NCBI GenBank assembly: GCA_934140285.1
Contig: CAKPBI010000001.1
Span: 186,001 to 250,000, forward strand
Source: an uncultured Bacilli bacterium
GTDB lineage: Bacteria > Bacillota_I > Bacilli_A > ML615J-28 > CAG-313
Direction of reading: 5' to 3'
Length of the DNA stretch: 64,000 nt
The notes under the pieces are model-generated. The model did not search any database. It was not told where the DNA came from and saw only the letters and a list, made by a program, of their open reading frames with translations. Both the position numbers and the translations under genes were made by a program. This document shows positions 44,111-52,439 of this stretch, piece by piece; position 1 is the first letter of the stretch; each line of letters opens with the position of its first letter.

Positions 44111-44153
44111 AAAGGTATTTATGAAGAAATAATCTTATAAATACCTTTTCTTT
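44111..44153 (+). terminator. Intrinsic terminator
   Basis: AAAGGTATTTAT / ATAAATACCTTT, 12 bp, 14-base loop, then TTCTTTT. Confidence 0.85.
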
Positions 44154-44164
44154 TATTCATATTG

Positions 44165-44193
44165 TTGGTTTTTTTCTAATTATGTGTTAAAAT
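44165..44193 (+). promoter_or_regulatory. Promoter of the MFS transporter
   Basis: TTGGTT (44165-44170), 17 bases, TAAAAT (44188-44193) with a TG extension. Confidence 0.6.
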
Positions 44194-44226
44194 AGATGTA
44201 TCGAAATTGAAATGAGGTAAAATACA

Positions 44227-45576
44227 ATGGAGAAAAAACAACTAAAACTGAATTATAAAAGAACCTTTTATATGGGTTTTGCCTTCTTCGCAATCTTAAT
44301 GTTATGGCAAATGTATAATTATTATTGCCCATTATTCTTAGAAGATTTACTTGGAAAAGATAAGACTTATTTAATCGGTATAATAATGGCAGCAGATAAT
44401 ATGTTTGCTGTAGTCATGCTTCCTCTATTTGGAGCACTATCAGATAAAACAAAATCAAAATGGGGCCGTCGTATGCCTTATATGGTAATTGGTATGGTAT
44501 TATCAGCAATTGCTTTTCCTTTTGTTGCGGTTGCATATAGCTATAGTTCATTAACAGCAGTAATAATAATGATGTTAGTAATACTATTGATAATGAATGC
44601 ATATCGTAATCCTGCGGTTGCATTAATGCCAGATGTAACCCCTAAACCTCTACGTTCACAAGCTAATGGTATCATTAATTTAGTAGGTTATATCGGTGCA
44701 GTAATTGGTGGTTTAATTGCAATGATTATTAAAATCTTCTTTAAAGATTTATCATCACAAGGTATTGCTGGCTTTTTAATTGCATCATTCTTTATGATTC
44801 TTGCGGTTGTAATCTTAATTCTAAAAATTAATGAACCTAAATTAGTAAAAGAAATGGAAGAAGAAATGGAAGAAGGAGAAAAGCTAAGTGAAAGTTTTAC
44901 AAAAGAAGATACTTCTTCAAATGAAAAACGTACACTTTCAAAACAAGATAAAATTAACACCCTAATATTACTTTTCTCAGTTTTATTCTGGTTTATAAGT
45001 TTTAATGCTGTTGAATCATTCTATAGTGTTTTCTGTAAAAAAACTTTTGGCGAAGAATCATTTGTAGGTACAATTGTAATGGCTGGTCTTCCACTATCTT
45101 CAATCTTAACTTTCTTATTTACAATCAATCTACCTGCAAAAATAGGCCGTAAAAAAACGGTTCTTTTAGGACTAGGATCTCTAATACTAGGTTTCTTAAT
45201 AATCATCTTAGAAGGAGTATTTAATTGGTACAATCCAATTGTCTTCATTATTGCGATAATCATTTGTGGTATTGGTTGGGCTTTAATTAATGCTAATAGT
45301 TATCCAATGTTAGTTGAAGTATCAAATAAAGATAATGTTGGAAAATACACAGGATTATACTATACATTCTCAATGGTAGCTCAAAGTATTACACCAATTG
45401 TTGTTGGTATTTTAATTACCGTACAAGGACACTACAAAATACTATTTATCTACGCTCTTGTTACAATGATTATGGCGGCTGTCATTTTCTCATTATTTAA
45501 GGAAAATAAAAATGCTAAGATTAAAATTAAAAAGGGCATGGAAAAATTTGAAGATACTGACGATCTAGATGAATAA
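44227..45576 (+). CDS. MFS transporter, sugar (SLC45-like) type
   Basis: 449 residues with 12 predicted helices. The MFS motif A-type loop is LFGALSDKTKSKWGRRMPYMV; RNPAVALMPDVTPKPLRSQANG after helix 4 is characteristic of the SLC45/sucrose-maltose branch. The central loop is long and acidic (EMEEEMEEGEKLSESFTKE). It probably imports a disaccharide by proton symport; the specific sugar is not deducible. GAGGTAA precedes the ATG. Own promoter and terminator, with no sugar enzyme adjacent. Confidence 0.85.
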   Translation: MEKKQLKLNYKRTFYMGFAFFAILMLWQMYNYYCPLFLEDLLGKDKTYLIGIIMAADNMFAVVMLPLFGALSDKTKSKWGRRMPYMVIGMVLSAIAFPFVAVAYSYSSLTAVIIMMLVILLIMNAYRNPAVALMPDVTPKPLRSQANGIINLVGYIGAVIGGLIAMIIKIFFKDLSSQGIAGFLIASFFMILAVVILILKINEPKLVKEMEEEMEEGEKLSESFTKEDTSSNEKRTLSKQDKINTLILLFSVLFWFISFNAVESFYSVFCKKTFGEESFVGTIVMAGLPLSSILTFLFTINLPAKIGRKKTVLLGLGSLILGFLIIILEGVFNWYNPIVFIIAIIICGIGWALINANSYPMLVEVSNKDNVGKYTGLYYTFSMVAQSITPIVVGILITVQGHYKILFIYALVTMIMAAVIFSLFKENKNAKIKIKKGMEKFEDTDDLDE

Positions 45577-45578
45577 AA

Positions 45579-45613
45579 ATAGAAGCAATGGTTTTTCATT
45601 GCTTCTATTTATT
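45579..45613. terminator. Bidirectional terminator, MFS gene and rnj
   Basis: Perfect 12-bp stem ATAGAAGCAATG / CATTGCTTCTAT with a GTTTTT loop. It reaches into the 3' end of the minus-strand RNase J gene. Confidence 0.88.
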
Positions 45614-47302
45614 TATAATATTAACAGTAGTTACAATTAATGGCTTTCTTTCAGTCTTATGATATATATCTTGACTTAAAGCAATACCAACTTGACGTTC
45701 AATATATTTAACATTGATGTTTTTATATTGTCTTAAAGCATTTGCTAAAACTTCATTAGCTTTTTGCTTTAAGAATTCACAAAATTCTTGAGATAAATTA
45801 GGTACCATAAAACCTCTAGTTACAACTTGAGTTGGATAAATCATTTTCTTATCTTTATTTAAACTAAAGGTAATACTAACAAGACCTCCATCACTCATCT
45901 TAATTCTTTCTTTGATAATATTACTATCAACATCACTTAAAGAAGAATCTAGGTAAACATCAGAAGCAACAATATCATTTTTAATAACTCTTGCTCCTTT
46001 ACCATTAAAGCACAAAGAATCCCCTGGGTCTAATACAAAACAATTTTCTTTAGGCATTCCCATAGATATAGCTATATTAGCATGATGCTTAAGCATAGAG
46101 TATTCACCATGAGCAGGCATAAAATATCTTGGTTGCATAAATGAAAGCATTAAACGAATCTCGTTTTGGGAAGCATGTCCTGTAGTATGTGTATCAGTTA
46201 AAGGACTATTCTTAATTACATGGGCACCAGCATGAACTAACATATTAATGTTACGATTTATAAATTGTTCATTTCCAGGGATTGGTTTACTTGAAAAAAT
46301 AATGGTGTCATCAGGTAATAATTTAATTTGTTTATGAGTTCCTTTAGCAATCTTCGATAGTGCCGCAAGAGGTTCACCTTGTGATCCTGTACATAATATA
46401 GTAACTTTTTTAGAGTCAAGTTTACCTAAATCACGTCCAAAGTGAATTCTAGATTTTGGTATTGTAATATACTTTAATCTTGAAGCAACCTCAATTGTTT
46501 TTTCCATACTATGTCCAAATACAATAATATCACGATTAGAATTAATACTTGCTTGTAATATTTGTTGTACACGATAAACATTAGATGCGAAAGTTGCAAC
46601 GATAATTCTTCCTTCAATTTGATTAAAAAGATTGTTTAAGTTTTCCCCAATCTTTCTTTCGCTTGCTGAAAATTGAGATATATCAGCATTTGTACTATCA
46701 GCTAGTAAACAAAGTACACCTTCTTTACCAAGTTTAGTCATCTTGTAGTAATCACATTTTTCACCAATTGGACTAAAATCAAATTTAAAGTCACCAGTAT
46801 TAACGATATACCCATAAGGAGTTTTACAAGCAATACCATAAGAATCAGGAATACTATGATTAGTTCTAAAGAAACTTACTTTTAAAGTTTTAAATGTAAA
46901 TTCAGAGTTATCGTAAAATGGTTGAAGATTATAAGTTATATCAGGGAACTCTTGCATTTTGTTTTGGATAAGTCCAATCGCAATACCACTTGCATAAATG
47001 GCAGGGATATTTACTTTCTTAAGTAAAAATGGTAATGCTCCAATATGATCTTCATGGCCATGGGTAATAAATAGGCCAACTATTTTGTTTTGGTTGTTGA
47101 TTAAATGTGTGAAGTCAGGAATTACGTAATTAACACCTTTTTGTTCATCATCAGCGAAAAGAATACCAGCATCCATAATTAGTATTTCTGTATTACTTTC
47201 AATAACATACATATTCATACCAACAACACCAAGGCCGCCTAGAGAATATACTTTATACTCTAGTCTATTTTGGTCTTTTCTTTTTTTGTTCTCTTTTTCC
47301 AT
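45605..47302 (-). CDS. rnj: Ribonuclease J
   Basis: 565 residues. Beta-lactamase/beta-CASP ribonuclease. Metal site THGHEDHIGALPFLL near residue 80, GDFKFDFSP, DSTNADISQFSASERKIG, and the beta-CASP motifs including CTGSQGEPLAALS and HTTGHASQNEI, followed by a C-terminal domain. A 5'-3' exoribonuclease and endonuclease for mRNA decay and rRNA maturation. AAAGGAGGAAGC precedes the ATG. Both paralogues J1 and J2 exist in Bacilli; only one is in the window, so A or B is not assigned. Confidence 0.95.
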   Translation of the reverse strand: MEKENKKRKDQNRLEYKVYSLGGLGVVGMNMYVIESNTEILIMDAGILFADDEQKGVNYVIPDFTHLINNQNKIVGLFITHGHEDHIGALPFLLKKVNIPAIYASGIAIGLIQNKMQEFPDITYNLQPFYDNSEFTFKTLKVSFFRTNHSIPDSYGIACKTPYGYIVNTGDFKFDFSPIGEKCDYYKMTKLGKEGVLCLLADSTNADISQFSASERKIGENLNNLFNQIEGRIIVATFASNVYRVQQILQASINSNRDIIVFGHSMEKTIEVASRLKYITIPKSRIHFGRDLGKLDSKKVTILCTGSQGEPLAALSKIAKGTHKQIKLLPDDTIIFSSKPIPGNEQFINRNINMLVHAGAHVIKNSPLTDTHTTGHASQNEIRLMLSFMQPRYFMPAHGEYSMLKHHANIAISMGMPKENCFVLDPGDSLCFNGKGARVIKNDIVASDVYLDSSLSDVDSNIIKERIKMSDGGLVSITFSLNKDKKMIYPTQVVTRGFMVPNLSQEFCEFLKQKANEVLANALRQYKNINVKYIERQVGIALSQDIYHKTERKPLIVTTVNIINK

Positions 47303-47463
47303 TAGCTTCCTCCTTTCTTTTCTTTTTCAATCCATTATATTATATCAAAAAATTCAATATTTTCACAGTAAAAAACTTAAAAAATATATTGAAAACATTT
47401 TTATAAGTACATTAATGTCGGAAATAGTAAAAATAATGTATAATCGTTACAAGAGGTAAGGAT

Positions 47464-48267
47464 ATGTTAAATAATAAAAAAGCAATTTTTATAGATATTG
47501 ATGGAACTCTATATGATAGTTCCATTAAAGACTTTCGTCCAACTACTATTGAAATATTAAAAGAACTCGCCAATAATCCTGAATATGATTTATATATTGC
47601 GAGTGGTAGATCACTTAGTACAATCGGAAGTGTAAAAAAATACTTTAATAACTTTAAAGGCTTTGTATTGACAAATGGAGAGGAAATCTACATTGATGAT
47701 AAGAAGATATATCAAGGTAAGATAGCAACAAAGATACTTGAAAGATTTGTTAATTACTGTAATGAAAGAAGTTATCCAACTGTTCTCATATGTGAAGATC
47801 ATTTGTTTTATAATCAATTAAACCAAGAAATGAAAACCAACTTTGAGGAATACATTAAAGTAGAAATTGAGCCACTACAAAGTACAGAGATTCTTCCTAC
47901 AATAAGTGTTTCTCAATTATGGCTTTTTGTTTCAAATGAGGAAAATGAAAAGATTCGTCAAGATTTTCCTGAACTTGAAATTATCAATTGGGGAAACTAT
48001 GGAGCCGATGTTCTTGAAAAAAATCATACAAAAGGTGAAGGCGTAACAAGAGTAATTAAATTAATGAATTATAAATTAGAAAATACTTTCGCAATCGGTG
48101 ATTCAGATAATGATGTTGTAATGTTCACAAGAGTCGGTACTTCAATTTGTATGGGTAATGGCACAACCAAAGCAAAAAATGCTGCTAAAATTGTTGGATA
48201 CGATATTAGTGATGAAGGCTTAATGAAAAATATTAAAGAATATATCTTAAAAGAAAAAATGAATTGA
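47464..48267 (+). CDS. Cof-type HAD phosphatase
   Basis: 267 residues, class IIB HAD. FIDIDGTLYDSS is motif I, IASGRS motif II, and FAIGDSDNDVVMF motif IV, with the motif III Lys in NHTKGEGVTRVI. Members dephosphorylate sugar phosphates, FMN or pyridoxal phosphate. AGAGGTAAG lies before the ATG and TATAAT at 47439-47444. It ends in a bidirectional terminator shared with def. Confidence 0.9.
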   Translation: MLNNKKAIFIDIDGTLYDSSIKDFRPTTIEILKELANNPEYDLYIASGRSLSTIGSVKKYFNNFKGFVLTNGEEIYIDDKKIYQGKIATKILERFVNYCNERSYPTVLICEDHLFYNQLNQEMKTNFEEYIKVEIEPLQSTEILPTISVSQLWLFVSNEENEKIRQDFPELEIINWGNYGADVLEKNHTKGEGVTRVIKLMNYKLENTFAIGDSDNDVVMFTRVGTSICMGNGTTKAKNAAKIVGYDISDEGLMKNIKEYILKEKMN

Positions 48268-48284
48268 TAAACCAATTCATTTTT
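48255..48284. terminator. Bidirectional terminator, Cof phosphatase and def
   Basis: AAAAATGAATTG / CAATTCATTTTT around ATAAAC. It takes in the last codons of the phosphatase gene. Confidence 0.78.
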
Positions 48285-48858
48285 ATTCTTCATTTTTAAA
48301 AACAATAGGACGTGAATTTTCAGGAACCTTAAATGGTTCTTTTTTATTAATTCTATCAACAAATAAGATACCATTTAAATGATCATATTCATGTTGAAAT
48401 ACTACCGCAGGATAACCTTTAAGACGAAGTGATACTTTCTTTAATTCTCCATTATCGTAAAGATAGGTTTCTAAAGAAACACGACGAGGTCTATGAACAT
48501 ATCCATGAGTTTCACGATTAACAGATAGGCATCCTTCTCCACAATCAAGATAAGTTAGTTCTTCAGAATAACTTATAATTCGGGGATTCACCATTGGATA
48601 ATAATGCTCGTTGCCATATTCATCAGTACAATACATAACAAGCATCTTAATATTTTTACCAACTTGAGGAGCCGCAATTCCAACCGCAGGACGTAGTTTA
48701 TATTTTTCAGCGATTTCAGGGTTTATCGAATTAAATATATATTCAATCATTGATTTAAGGGTATTCTCATCTTCCTCACTTAAAGGAAGTACTACATCAA
48801 CAGATTTAACTTTTAAAATTGGATTTCCTTCTTTTAGGATGTCTTTCATTGTGAGCAT
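48283..48858 (-). CDS. def: Peptide deformylase
   Basis: 191 residues, type II (Gram-positive) size. All three motifs: GIAAPQVGKN, EGCLSVN (metal Cys) and VVFQHEYDHLNGILF (metal His pair and Glu). Removes formyl from nascent peptides. GAGGTGATAGA precedes the ATG. Confidence 0.97.
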   Translation of the reverse strand: MLTMKDILKEGNPILKVKSVDVVLPLSEEDENTLKSMIEYIFNSINPEIAEKYKLRPAVGIAAPQVGKNIKMLVMYCTDEYGNEHYYPMVNPRIISYSEELTYLDCGEGCLSVNRETHGYVHRPRRVSLETYLYDNGELKKVSLRLKGYPAVVFQHEYDHLNGILFVDRINKKEPFKVPENSRPIVFKNEE

Positions 48859-48906
48859 TCTATCACCTCATTATATATATATTATACTAAAAAATACAAT
48901 AATAAT

Positions 48907-48940
48907 CAAGAAAAAAGAAAACTGCTGATAAACAGCAGTC
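48907..48940 (-). terminator. Terminator of the YjcZ-like gene
   Basis: On the minus strand, GACTGCTG / CAGCAGT with a TTTAT loop leads into TTTTCTTTTTT. Confidence 0.8.
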
Positions 48941-48950
48941 TTTACCTTTT

Positions 48951-49097
48951 TTACCAACGAGCAGTACCAATGATAACAAGAAGAATGAATAATACAAGAA
49001 TTAAAGCATATCCATATCCTCCTGTGCCACAGCCAGTGTTACAACAGCCAGTATTAACTGGTTGACAACAATTAAATCCATAATTAGGTTGATACAT
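48951..49097 (-). CDS. YjcZ-like small spore-associated membrane protein
   Basis: 48 residues, hydrophobic. The first 28 residues are Cys/Gly rich (NCCQPVNTGCC, TGCGTGG); the rest is one helix, YGYALILVLFILLVIIGTA, close to the YjcZ family known from sporulating Bacilli. GGAGGGGAGTTT precedes the ATG, so the shorter start at 49097 is chosen over one 66 bases further out. A sigma-K-like promoter lies upstream, and a terminator follows. Probably made late in the mother cell or spore. Confidence 0.82.
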   Translation of the reverse strand: MYQPNYGFNCCQPVNTGCCNTGCGTGGYGYALILVLFILLVIIGTARW

Positions 49098-49120
49098 AAA
49101 CTCCCCTCCTTTAATTACTA

Positions 49121-49147
49121 TATAATATGTGCATTTTATTTTTTTGT
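49121..49147 (-). promoter_or_regulatory. Sigma-K-consensus promoter of the YjcZ-like gene
   Basis: On the minus strand, AC, 16 bases, then CATATTATA, matching AC-N16/17-CATAnnnTA. Confidence 0.65.
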
Positions 49148-49227
49148 CTATGCCTTTACCCAAAATTATAAATACAAATTAATTTATTAAATTAAATGAA
49201 TATGGTAAAATGTATTGGGTGATTAAT

Positions 49228-49497
49228 ATGAAGCAAAGACACGAAGCCGAAATGGCATTACAAATAGATTATGAGTTATTTACAACAGAAGAAATAGTTA
49301 AAATATTTAATTTCTATTCTTTAATGGAAAGAACAAAACATCAAAATATTAAAAAAGATGAATTATTAAATGCTTATAAGGAATACCGTAATATTATTAA
49401 CAATATAGCTTTACAAAAAAAATATGATAAGAATTTTGAAAAAGTATCTGGCATTTCAATTTATCAAATAATTACATCTTGTGGGGGAAAATACTAA
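49228..49497 (+). CDS. UPF0223 family protein
   Basis: 89 residues. IDYELFTTEEIVKIFNFY, KDELLNAYKEYRNII and KVSGISIYQII correspond to the all-helical UPF0223 (YktA-like) family, a small protein of unknown function in Bacilli. ATG at 49228 follows GGGTGATT; the ATG at 49210 is upstream of that site. Its stop overlaps the convergent small gene by 4 bases. Confidence 0.8.
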   Translation: MKQRHEAEMALQIDYELFTTEEIVKIFNFYSLMERTKHQNIKKDELLNAYKEYRNIINNIALQKKYDKNFEKVSGISIYQIITSCGGKY

Positions 49498-49736
49498 TAA
49501 GTAGTATTATCATTTCCTCTTATACCTAAATAGTTTTCTAATCTACTTACACGCTTTAACATTTCATTGTTTAAGCGTTTTAATTCGTTAATCTCTGATT
49601 GTAAACGACTTAGATCATAGTTGTTTGGGGCAACTTCTTGATAACCATACATATATCCAGGTACTCCATTATTCATAGGACCATAAGGATTTGGCATAGG
49701 GTTATTGTATCGTTCCTCTTTCTTTTTGAAAAACAT
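49494..49736 (-). CDS. Small coiled-coil, Pro/Gly/Tyr-rich protein, probable spore protein
   Basis: 80 residues. The first half is Pro-, Asn-, Gly- and Tyr-rich (NNPMPNPYGPMNNGVPGYMYGYQ), as in many coat or crust proteins; the second half is a heptad helix (LSRLQSEINELKRLNNEMLK) with a short end. AAAGGAGGATTACT precedes the ATG, and a sigma-K-consensus promoter lies upstream, supporting a spore-coat role. Family not recognised by name. Confidence 0.7.
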   Translation of the reverse strand: MFFKKKEERYNNPMPNPYGPMNNGVPGYMYGYQEVAPNNYDLSRLQSEINELKRLNNEMLKRVSRLENYLGIRGNDNTTY

Positions 49737-49755
49737 AGTAATCCTCCTTTCACCT

Positions 49756-49783
49756 TATATTATGAATTAATATAGTTTTTTGT
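49756..49783 (-). promoter_or_regulatory. Sigma-K-consensus promoter of the 49494 gene
   Basis: On the minus strand, AC, 17 bases, CATAATATA. This is the same -10 as in front of gerE. Confidence 0.68.
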
Positions 49784-49828
49784 CACCAAAATTAGATATT
49801 TGTAATAACTTATAGTAGGGGTGAAAGA

Positions 49829-50191
49829 ATGGCAAGTAGAATGGATGAATTTCGTGAGTTTGTATCAAAACATCCTCTTGTAAGAGATGAAGTAAAAAAA
49901 GGAACTGCGACGTGGCAACAAATTTATGAAAACTGGGTAATCCTAGGAGAAAATGATGACTCTTGGAAAAAATATGAAAAAGTAGAAACAACAGAACAAC
50001 CTAAAAAACTTGAAGATTTATTAGGCCAAGCAAACTTAAAGAATATCTGGGGATATATAAAAAAGATTAATCCTGATTCAATAAGTAAGACGCTTAATAC
50101 AGTACAAAAAGTTCTCCAAATAACTCAAAGTTTTGGTGGTAAAAACGTAAGTAGCCTCTATAATGCAAATTATAATAGTTGGTGGGATTAA
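49829..50191 (+). CDS. ylbD: YlbD-like spore coat protein
   Basis: 120 residues. The N-terminus RMDEFREFVSKHPLVRDEVK followed by KGTATWQQIYENWVILGENDDSW is the YlbD_coat family pattern (PF14071). A helical C-terminus (LGQANLKNIWGYIKKINPDS) ends in a Tyr/Asn/Trp-rich tail. GGGGTGAAAG precedes the ATG. It is followed by a YlbE-like gene, as in B. subtilis. No sigma-K consensus was found in front; the 92-base gap is shared with a divergent gene. Confidence 0.82.
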   Translation: MASRMDEFREFVSKHPLVRDEVKKGTATWQQIYENWVILGENDDSWKKYEKVETTEQPKKLEDLLGQANLKNIWGYIKKINPDSISKTLNTVQKVLQITQSFGGKNVSSLYNANYNSWWD

Positions 50192-50193
50192 TC

Positions 50194-50418
50194 ATGACAC
50201 AAGAAATTTTAAGCAAACTTTATCAAAATGATTTATATTTAACATATTTAAGATACCATCCTAAATGGTATGTTATCTTAAACGATCATCCTAATGCATA
50301 TGAGGATTTTGAAAAAGAAGTAAAAGTAAATTTAAAGTTAACAACTTACGATAAAATTGATAACTTAAGAAAACAAGTAGACTTCATAAACGGAATTATA
50401 AAATATTTAAATAGTTAG
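50194..50418 (+). CDS. ylbE: YlbE-like protein
   Basis: 74 residues. YLTYLRYHPKWYVILNDHPNAYEDFEKEVK fits the YlbE family (PF14003), which follows ylbD in Bacilli. Function unknown, probably spore-related by context. ATG at 50194 lies two bases after the ylbD stop with GGTGGG upstream; an earlier in-frame TTG overlaps ylbD. Confidence 0.8.
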   Translation: MTQEILSKLYQNDLYLTYLRYHPKWYVILNDHPNAYEDFEKEVKVNLKLTTYDKIDNLRKQVDFINGIIKYLNS

Positions 50419-50441
50419 TGTCAAGGCAATATACTTGACAC
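50418..50441. repeat. Inverted repeat at the end of ylbE and start of the rpsP promoter
   Basis: GTGTCAAG / CTTGACAC with an 8-base loop begins inside the ylbE stop codon and includes the TTGACA -35 of rpsP. It may act as a weak terminator or as a protein-binding site; no T tract follows. Confidence 0.5.
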
Positions 50442-50463
50442 CTATTTAATATTATGATATAAT
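50435..50463 (+). promoter_or_regulatory. Strong promoter of rpsP
   Basis: TTGACA (50435-50440), 17 bases, TATAAT (50458-50463) with a TGA extension: consensus at both boxes. Confidence 0.88.
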
Positions 50464-50497
50464 ACTTAAGAAATAATTACAAATAGGAGGAATTATT

Positions 50498-50773
50498 ATG
50501 TCTGTAAAATTAAGATCTCAAAGATTTGGTTCTAAGAAAAGTCCTTTTTATCGTATCGTTGTAACTGATTCACGTAATCCTCGTGATGGTCGTTTCATCG
50601 AAATCGTAGGAACTTATAACCCTCTAACAAATCCTGCAACTGTTAAAATTGACGAAGAAAAAGTATTATCATGGTTAGAAAAAGGTGCAAAACCAACAGA
50701 TACAGTTAAGTCATTATTATCAAAACAAGGAATCATTGCAAAATTTACAAATAAAAACACTACTTCAAAATAG
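50498..50773 (+). CDS. rpsP: 30S ribosomal protein S16
   Basis: 91 residues. [20 protein letters not shown], then [20 protein letters not shown] and [19 protein letters not shown] are standard S16. AGGAGG lies before the ATG. First gene of the rpsP-khpA pair. Confidence 0.98.
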   Translation: MSVKLRSQRFGSKKSPFYRIVVTDSRNPRDGRFIEIVGTYNPLTNPATVKIDEEKVLSWLEKGAKPTDTVKSLLSKQGIIAKFTNKNTTSK

Positions 50774-50783
50774 GTGATAAACA

Positions 50784-51038
50784 ATGGCTGAAATTAATTA
50801 TGAAAATTTAGTTAAAGAATTAGTTAAGCCACTTGTTAGTCGCCCAGAAAAAGTTATTGTTAAAGTGGAAACTATTAATGATAGAGAGATTTCTGTTGAA
50901 GTATTAGTTGATCCAATTGATCTTGGAAGAGTAATAGGAAAACATGGACGAGTAGCAAGTGCAATAAGAACTTTAGCTCATGCCGCTGCAACCCGCAATG
51001 ATCAATCTGTAACAATTGAATTTACAGGACTTGAATAG
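50784..51038 (+). CDS. khpA: RNA-binding protein KhpA (YlqC)
   Basis: 84 residues, one KH domain with LGRVIGKHGRVASAIRTLAHAAA. KhpA/KhpB bind RNA and affect cell division in Gram-positives. ATAGGTGAT precedes the ATG. In other Bacilli rimM and trmD follow; here they are 3.9 kb away. Confidence 0.95.
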   Translation: MAEINYENLVKELVKPLVSRPEKVIVKVETINDREISVEVLVDPIDLGRVIGKHGRVASAIRTLAHAAATRNDQSVTIEFTGLE

Positions 51039-51077
51039 TTAGAATTTATAGGTCTACCCTATGCATTCTAACTTTTT
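51037..51077 (+). terminator. Terminator after khpA
   Basis: AGTTAGAAT / ATTCTAACT with an inner ATAGG / CCTAT stem, then six T. It overlaps the khpA stop codon. Confidence 0.85.
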
Positions 51078-51103
51078 TCATCTAAAAAATTAGGAGGTTT
51101 AAT

Positions 51104-51958
51104 ATGAAGAAAATAATTGATAAAACTTTTTCTAGTGAAAGAGCTTTATATAATGAATCAGATGTTAAATTAATTAATTGTCGTTTTGAAGGAGAAGAAG
51201 ATGGCGAATCAGCATTAAAGGAATCTACAAACGTTGATGTTGAATCTACTTACATGGATTTACGTTATCCATTTTGGCATGTTCATAATTTATATTTGAA
51301 TGATGTTGAAATGACTCCAAATTGTAGAGCAGCTTTATGGTATACGGTTAATACTACCATTGATAACTCAAAACTACATGGTATTAAAGCCATTCGTGAA
51401 TGTCAAGATTTTATCATTAATAATTGTGATATTGTTTCTCCTGAGTTTTCATGGCGTAGTAATAATATAAATTTAAATGATTCAAGTATTGTCAGTGAAT
51501 ATGCTTTCTTTGAATCTCATAATGTAAGACTAAATAATTGTAAATTTTCAGGAAAATATTCGTTTCAATATGTTGAAAACTTAATAATTGATAATTCAAT
51601 TCTTGATACTAAAGATGCTTTTTGGCATGCTAAAAACACAACCGTAAAAAATTCAACAATAATTGGAGAATACCTTGGGTGGTATAGTGAAAACCTAACC
51701 TTAATTAATTGTAAGATTAAAGGAACACAACCTCTTTGTTATTGTAAGGGCCTAAAGTTAATTGATTGTTATATGGAAGATGCTGACTTAAGCTTTGAGT
51801 ATAGTGAAGTTGATGCTCACATATTAGGAAATATGATTTCTATCAAAAATCCACTATCAGGTCAAATTGTGGTAGATGGTGATTCTGAAATCATTCTTGT
51901 TGATAGTAAGTATGAAACAAAAGCTCAAGTTACTCTTCATAATAAAGAAAACAAATAA
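51104..51958 (+). CDS. DUF3737-type right-handed beta-helix-like protein
   Basis: 284 residues with no signal peptide. The sequence repeats a 20-residue pattern (e.g. NLYLNDVEM, NTTIDNSKLHG, DFIINNCDIVS, NINLNDSSIVSE, NVRLNNCKFSG, NLIIDNSILD), typical of a pentapeptide-like or parallel beta-helix protein; FWHVHNL and FWHAKNT repeat its Trp-His landmarks. This matches the DUF3737 family, common in gut Firmicutes. Enzymatic role unknown. GGAGGTTT precedes the ATG. Single gene, interrupting the normal rpsP-trmD operon. Confidence 0.85.
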   Translation: MKKIIDKTFSSERALYNESDVKLINCRFEGEEDGESALKESTNVDVESTYMDLRYPFWHVHNLYLNDVEMTPNCRAALWYTVNTTIDNSKLHGIKAIRECQDFIINNCDIVSPEFSWRSNNINLNDSSIVSEYAFFESHNVRLNNCKFSGKYSFQYVENLIIDNSILDTKDAFWHAKNTTVKNSTIIGEYLGWYSENLTLINCKIKGTQPLCYCKGLKLIDCYMEDADLSFEYSEVDAHILGNMISIKNPLSGQIVVDGDSEIILVDSKYETKAQVTLHNKENK

Positions 51959-51965
51959 AAATTTT

Positions 51966-52000
51966 AAACTGATATTATTTTATAGTAATATCAGTTTTTT
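51966..52000 (+). terminator. Intrinsic terminator
   Basis: AAACTGATATTA / TAATATCAGTTT, 12 bp, with a T tail. Confidence 0.88.
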
Positions 52001-52059
52001 ATTATTATTTAATAAAATAAAAAGTATAGCCAATTTTGGCGTATTTAAAGTTCTTTCAA

Positions 52060-52088
52060 TTGCATTATAGTCTTAAATTTGGTATAAT
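52060..52088 (+). promoter_or_regulatory. Promoter of the arsR-type/ATPase operon
   Basis: TTGCAT (52060-52065), 17 bases, TATAAT (52083-52088). Confidence 0.7.
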
Positions 52089-52098
52089 TATTTAGTAT

Positions 52099-52118
52099 AT
52101 ATAAACATGTGCTTATAT
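52099..52118. promoter_or_regulatory. ArsR/SmtB-type operator
   Basis: An imperfect 20-base palindrome, arms ATATAA and TTATAT around ACATGTGC, resembling the ATA-TGAAC-type sites of SmtB and CzrA. It begins 10 bases past the -10. Confidence 0.6.
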
Positions 52119-52141
52119 GAGAATGAAAGAAAGGTGAAAGC

Positions 52142-52438
52142 ATGCAGATATTGAACTGTCAAAAAGTAGATCGATTAGCAAATACATTAGCAATTTTAGG
52201 GGATCCTGTTCGTTTATCAATAGTTGTATATTTAATAGAACATACGGCGAATGTTACAGAAATAACAGAATACTTGAAAATGAGTCAACCAGCAATTTCT
52301 CATCATTTACGCCTACTGAAAACTTCAGGAATATTAAAAAGTGAAAAGAAAGGTAAACTTGTGTATTATAGTTTAGTAGATGAACATGTTAAAAACATCA
52401 TTGAATCTGGTTTAGTACACATGTCAAATGGTGAATAA
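52142..52438 (+). CDS. ArsR/SmtB-family metal-responsive repressor
   Basis: 98 residues. Winged helix with LAILGDPVRLSIVVYLIEH, KMSQPAISHHLRLLKTSGIL and KGKLVYYSLVDEH. The last helix keeps Asp, His and a later His in the positions of the alpha-5 zinc site of CzrA (D-x-H-x10-H), but the fourth ligand (His or Glu three residues on) is Asn here. Only one N-terminal Cys is present, so a cadmium-type alpha-3N site is less likely. It should derepress the adjacent metal ATPase. GAAAGGTGAAAG precedes the ATG. Confidence 0.9.
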   Translation: MQILNCQKVDRLANTLAILGDPVRLSIVVYLIEHTANVTEITEYLKMSQPAISHHLRLLKTSGILKSEKKGKLVYYSLVDEHVKNIIESGLVHMSNGE

Positions 52439-52439
52439 A

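Noticed and set aside
44111..44153. Inverted repeat considered as a regulatory operator
   Set aside because: It lies after a stop codon, has a T tail and precedes a separate promoter, so a terminator explains it.
49809..49817. CTTATAGTA before the YlbD-like gene as a sigma-K -10
   Set aside because: The second base mismatches and no AC lies 16-17 bases upstream.
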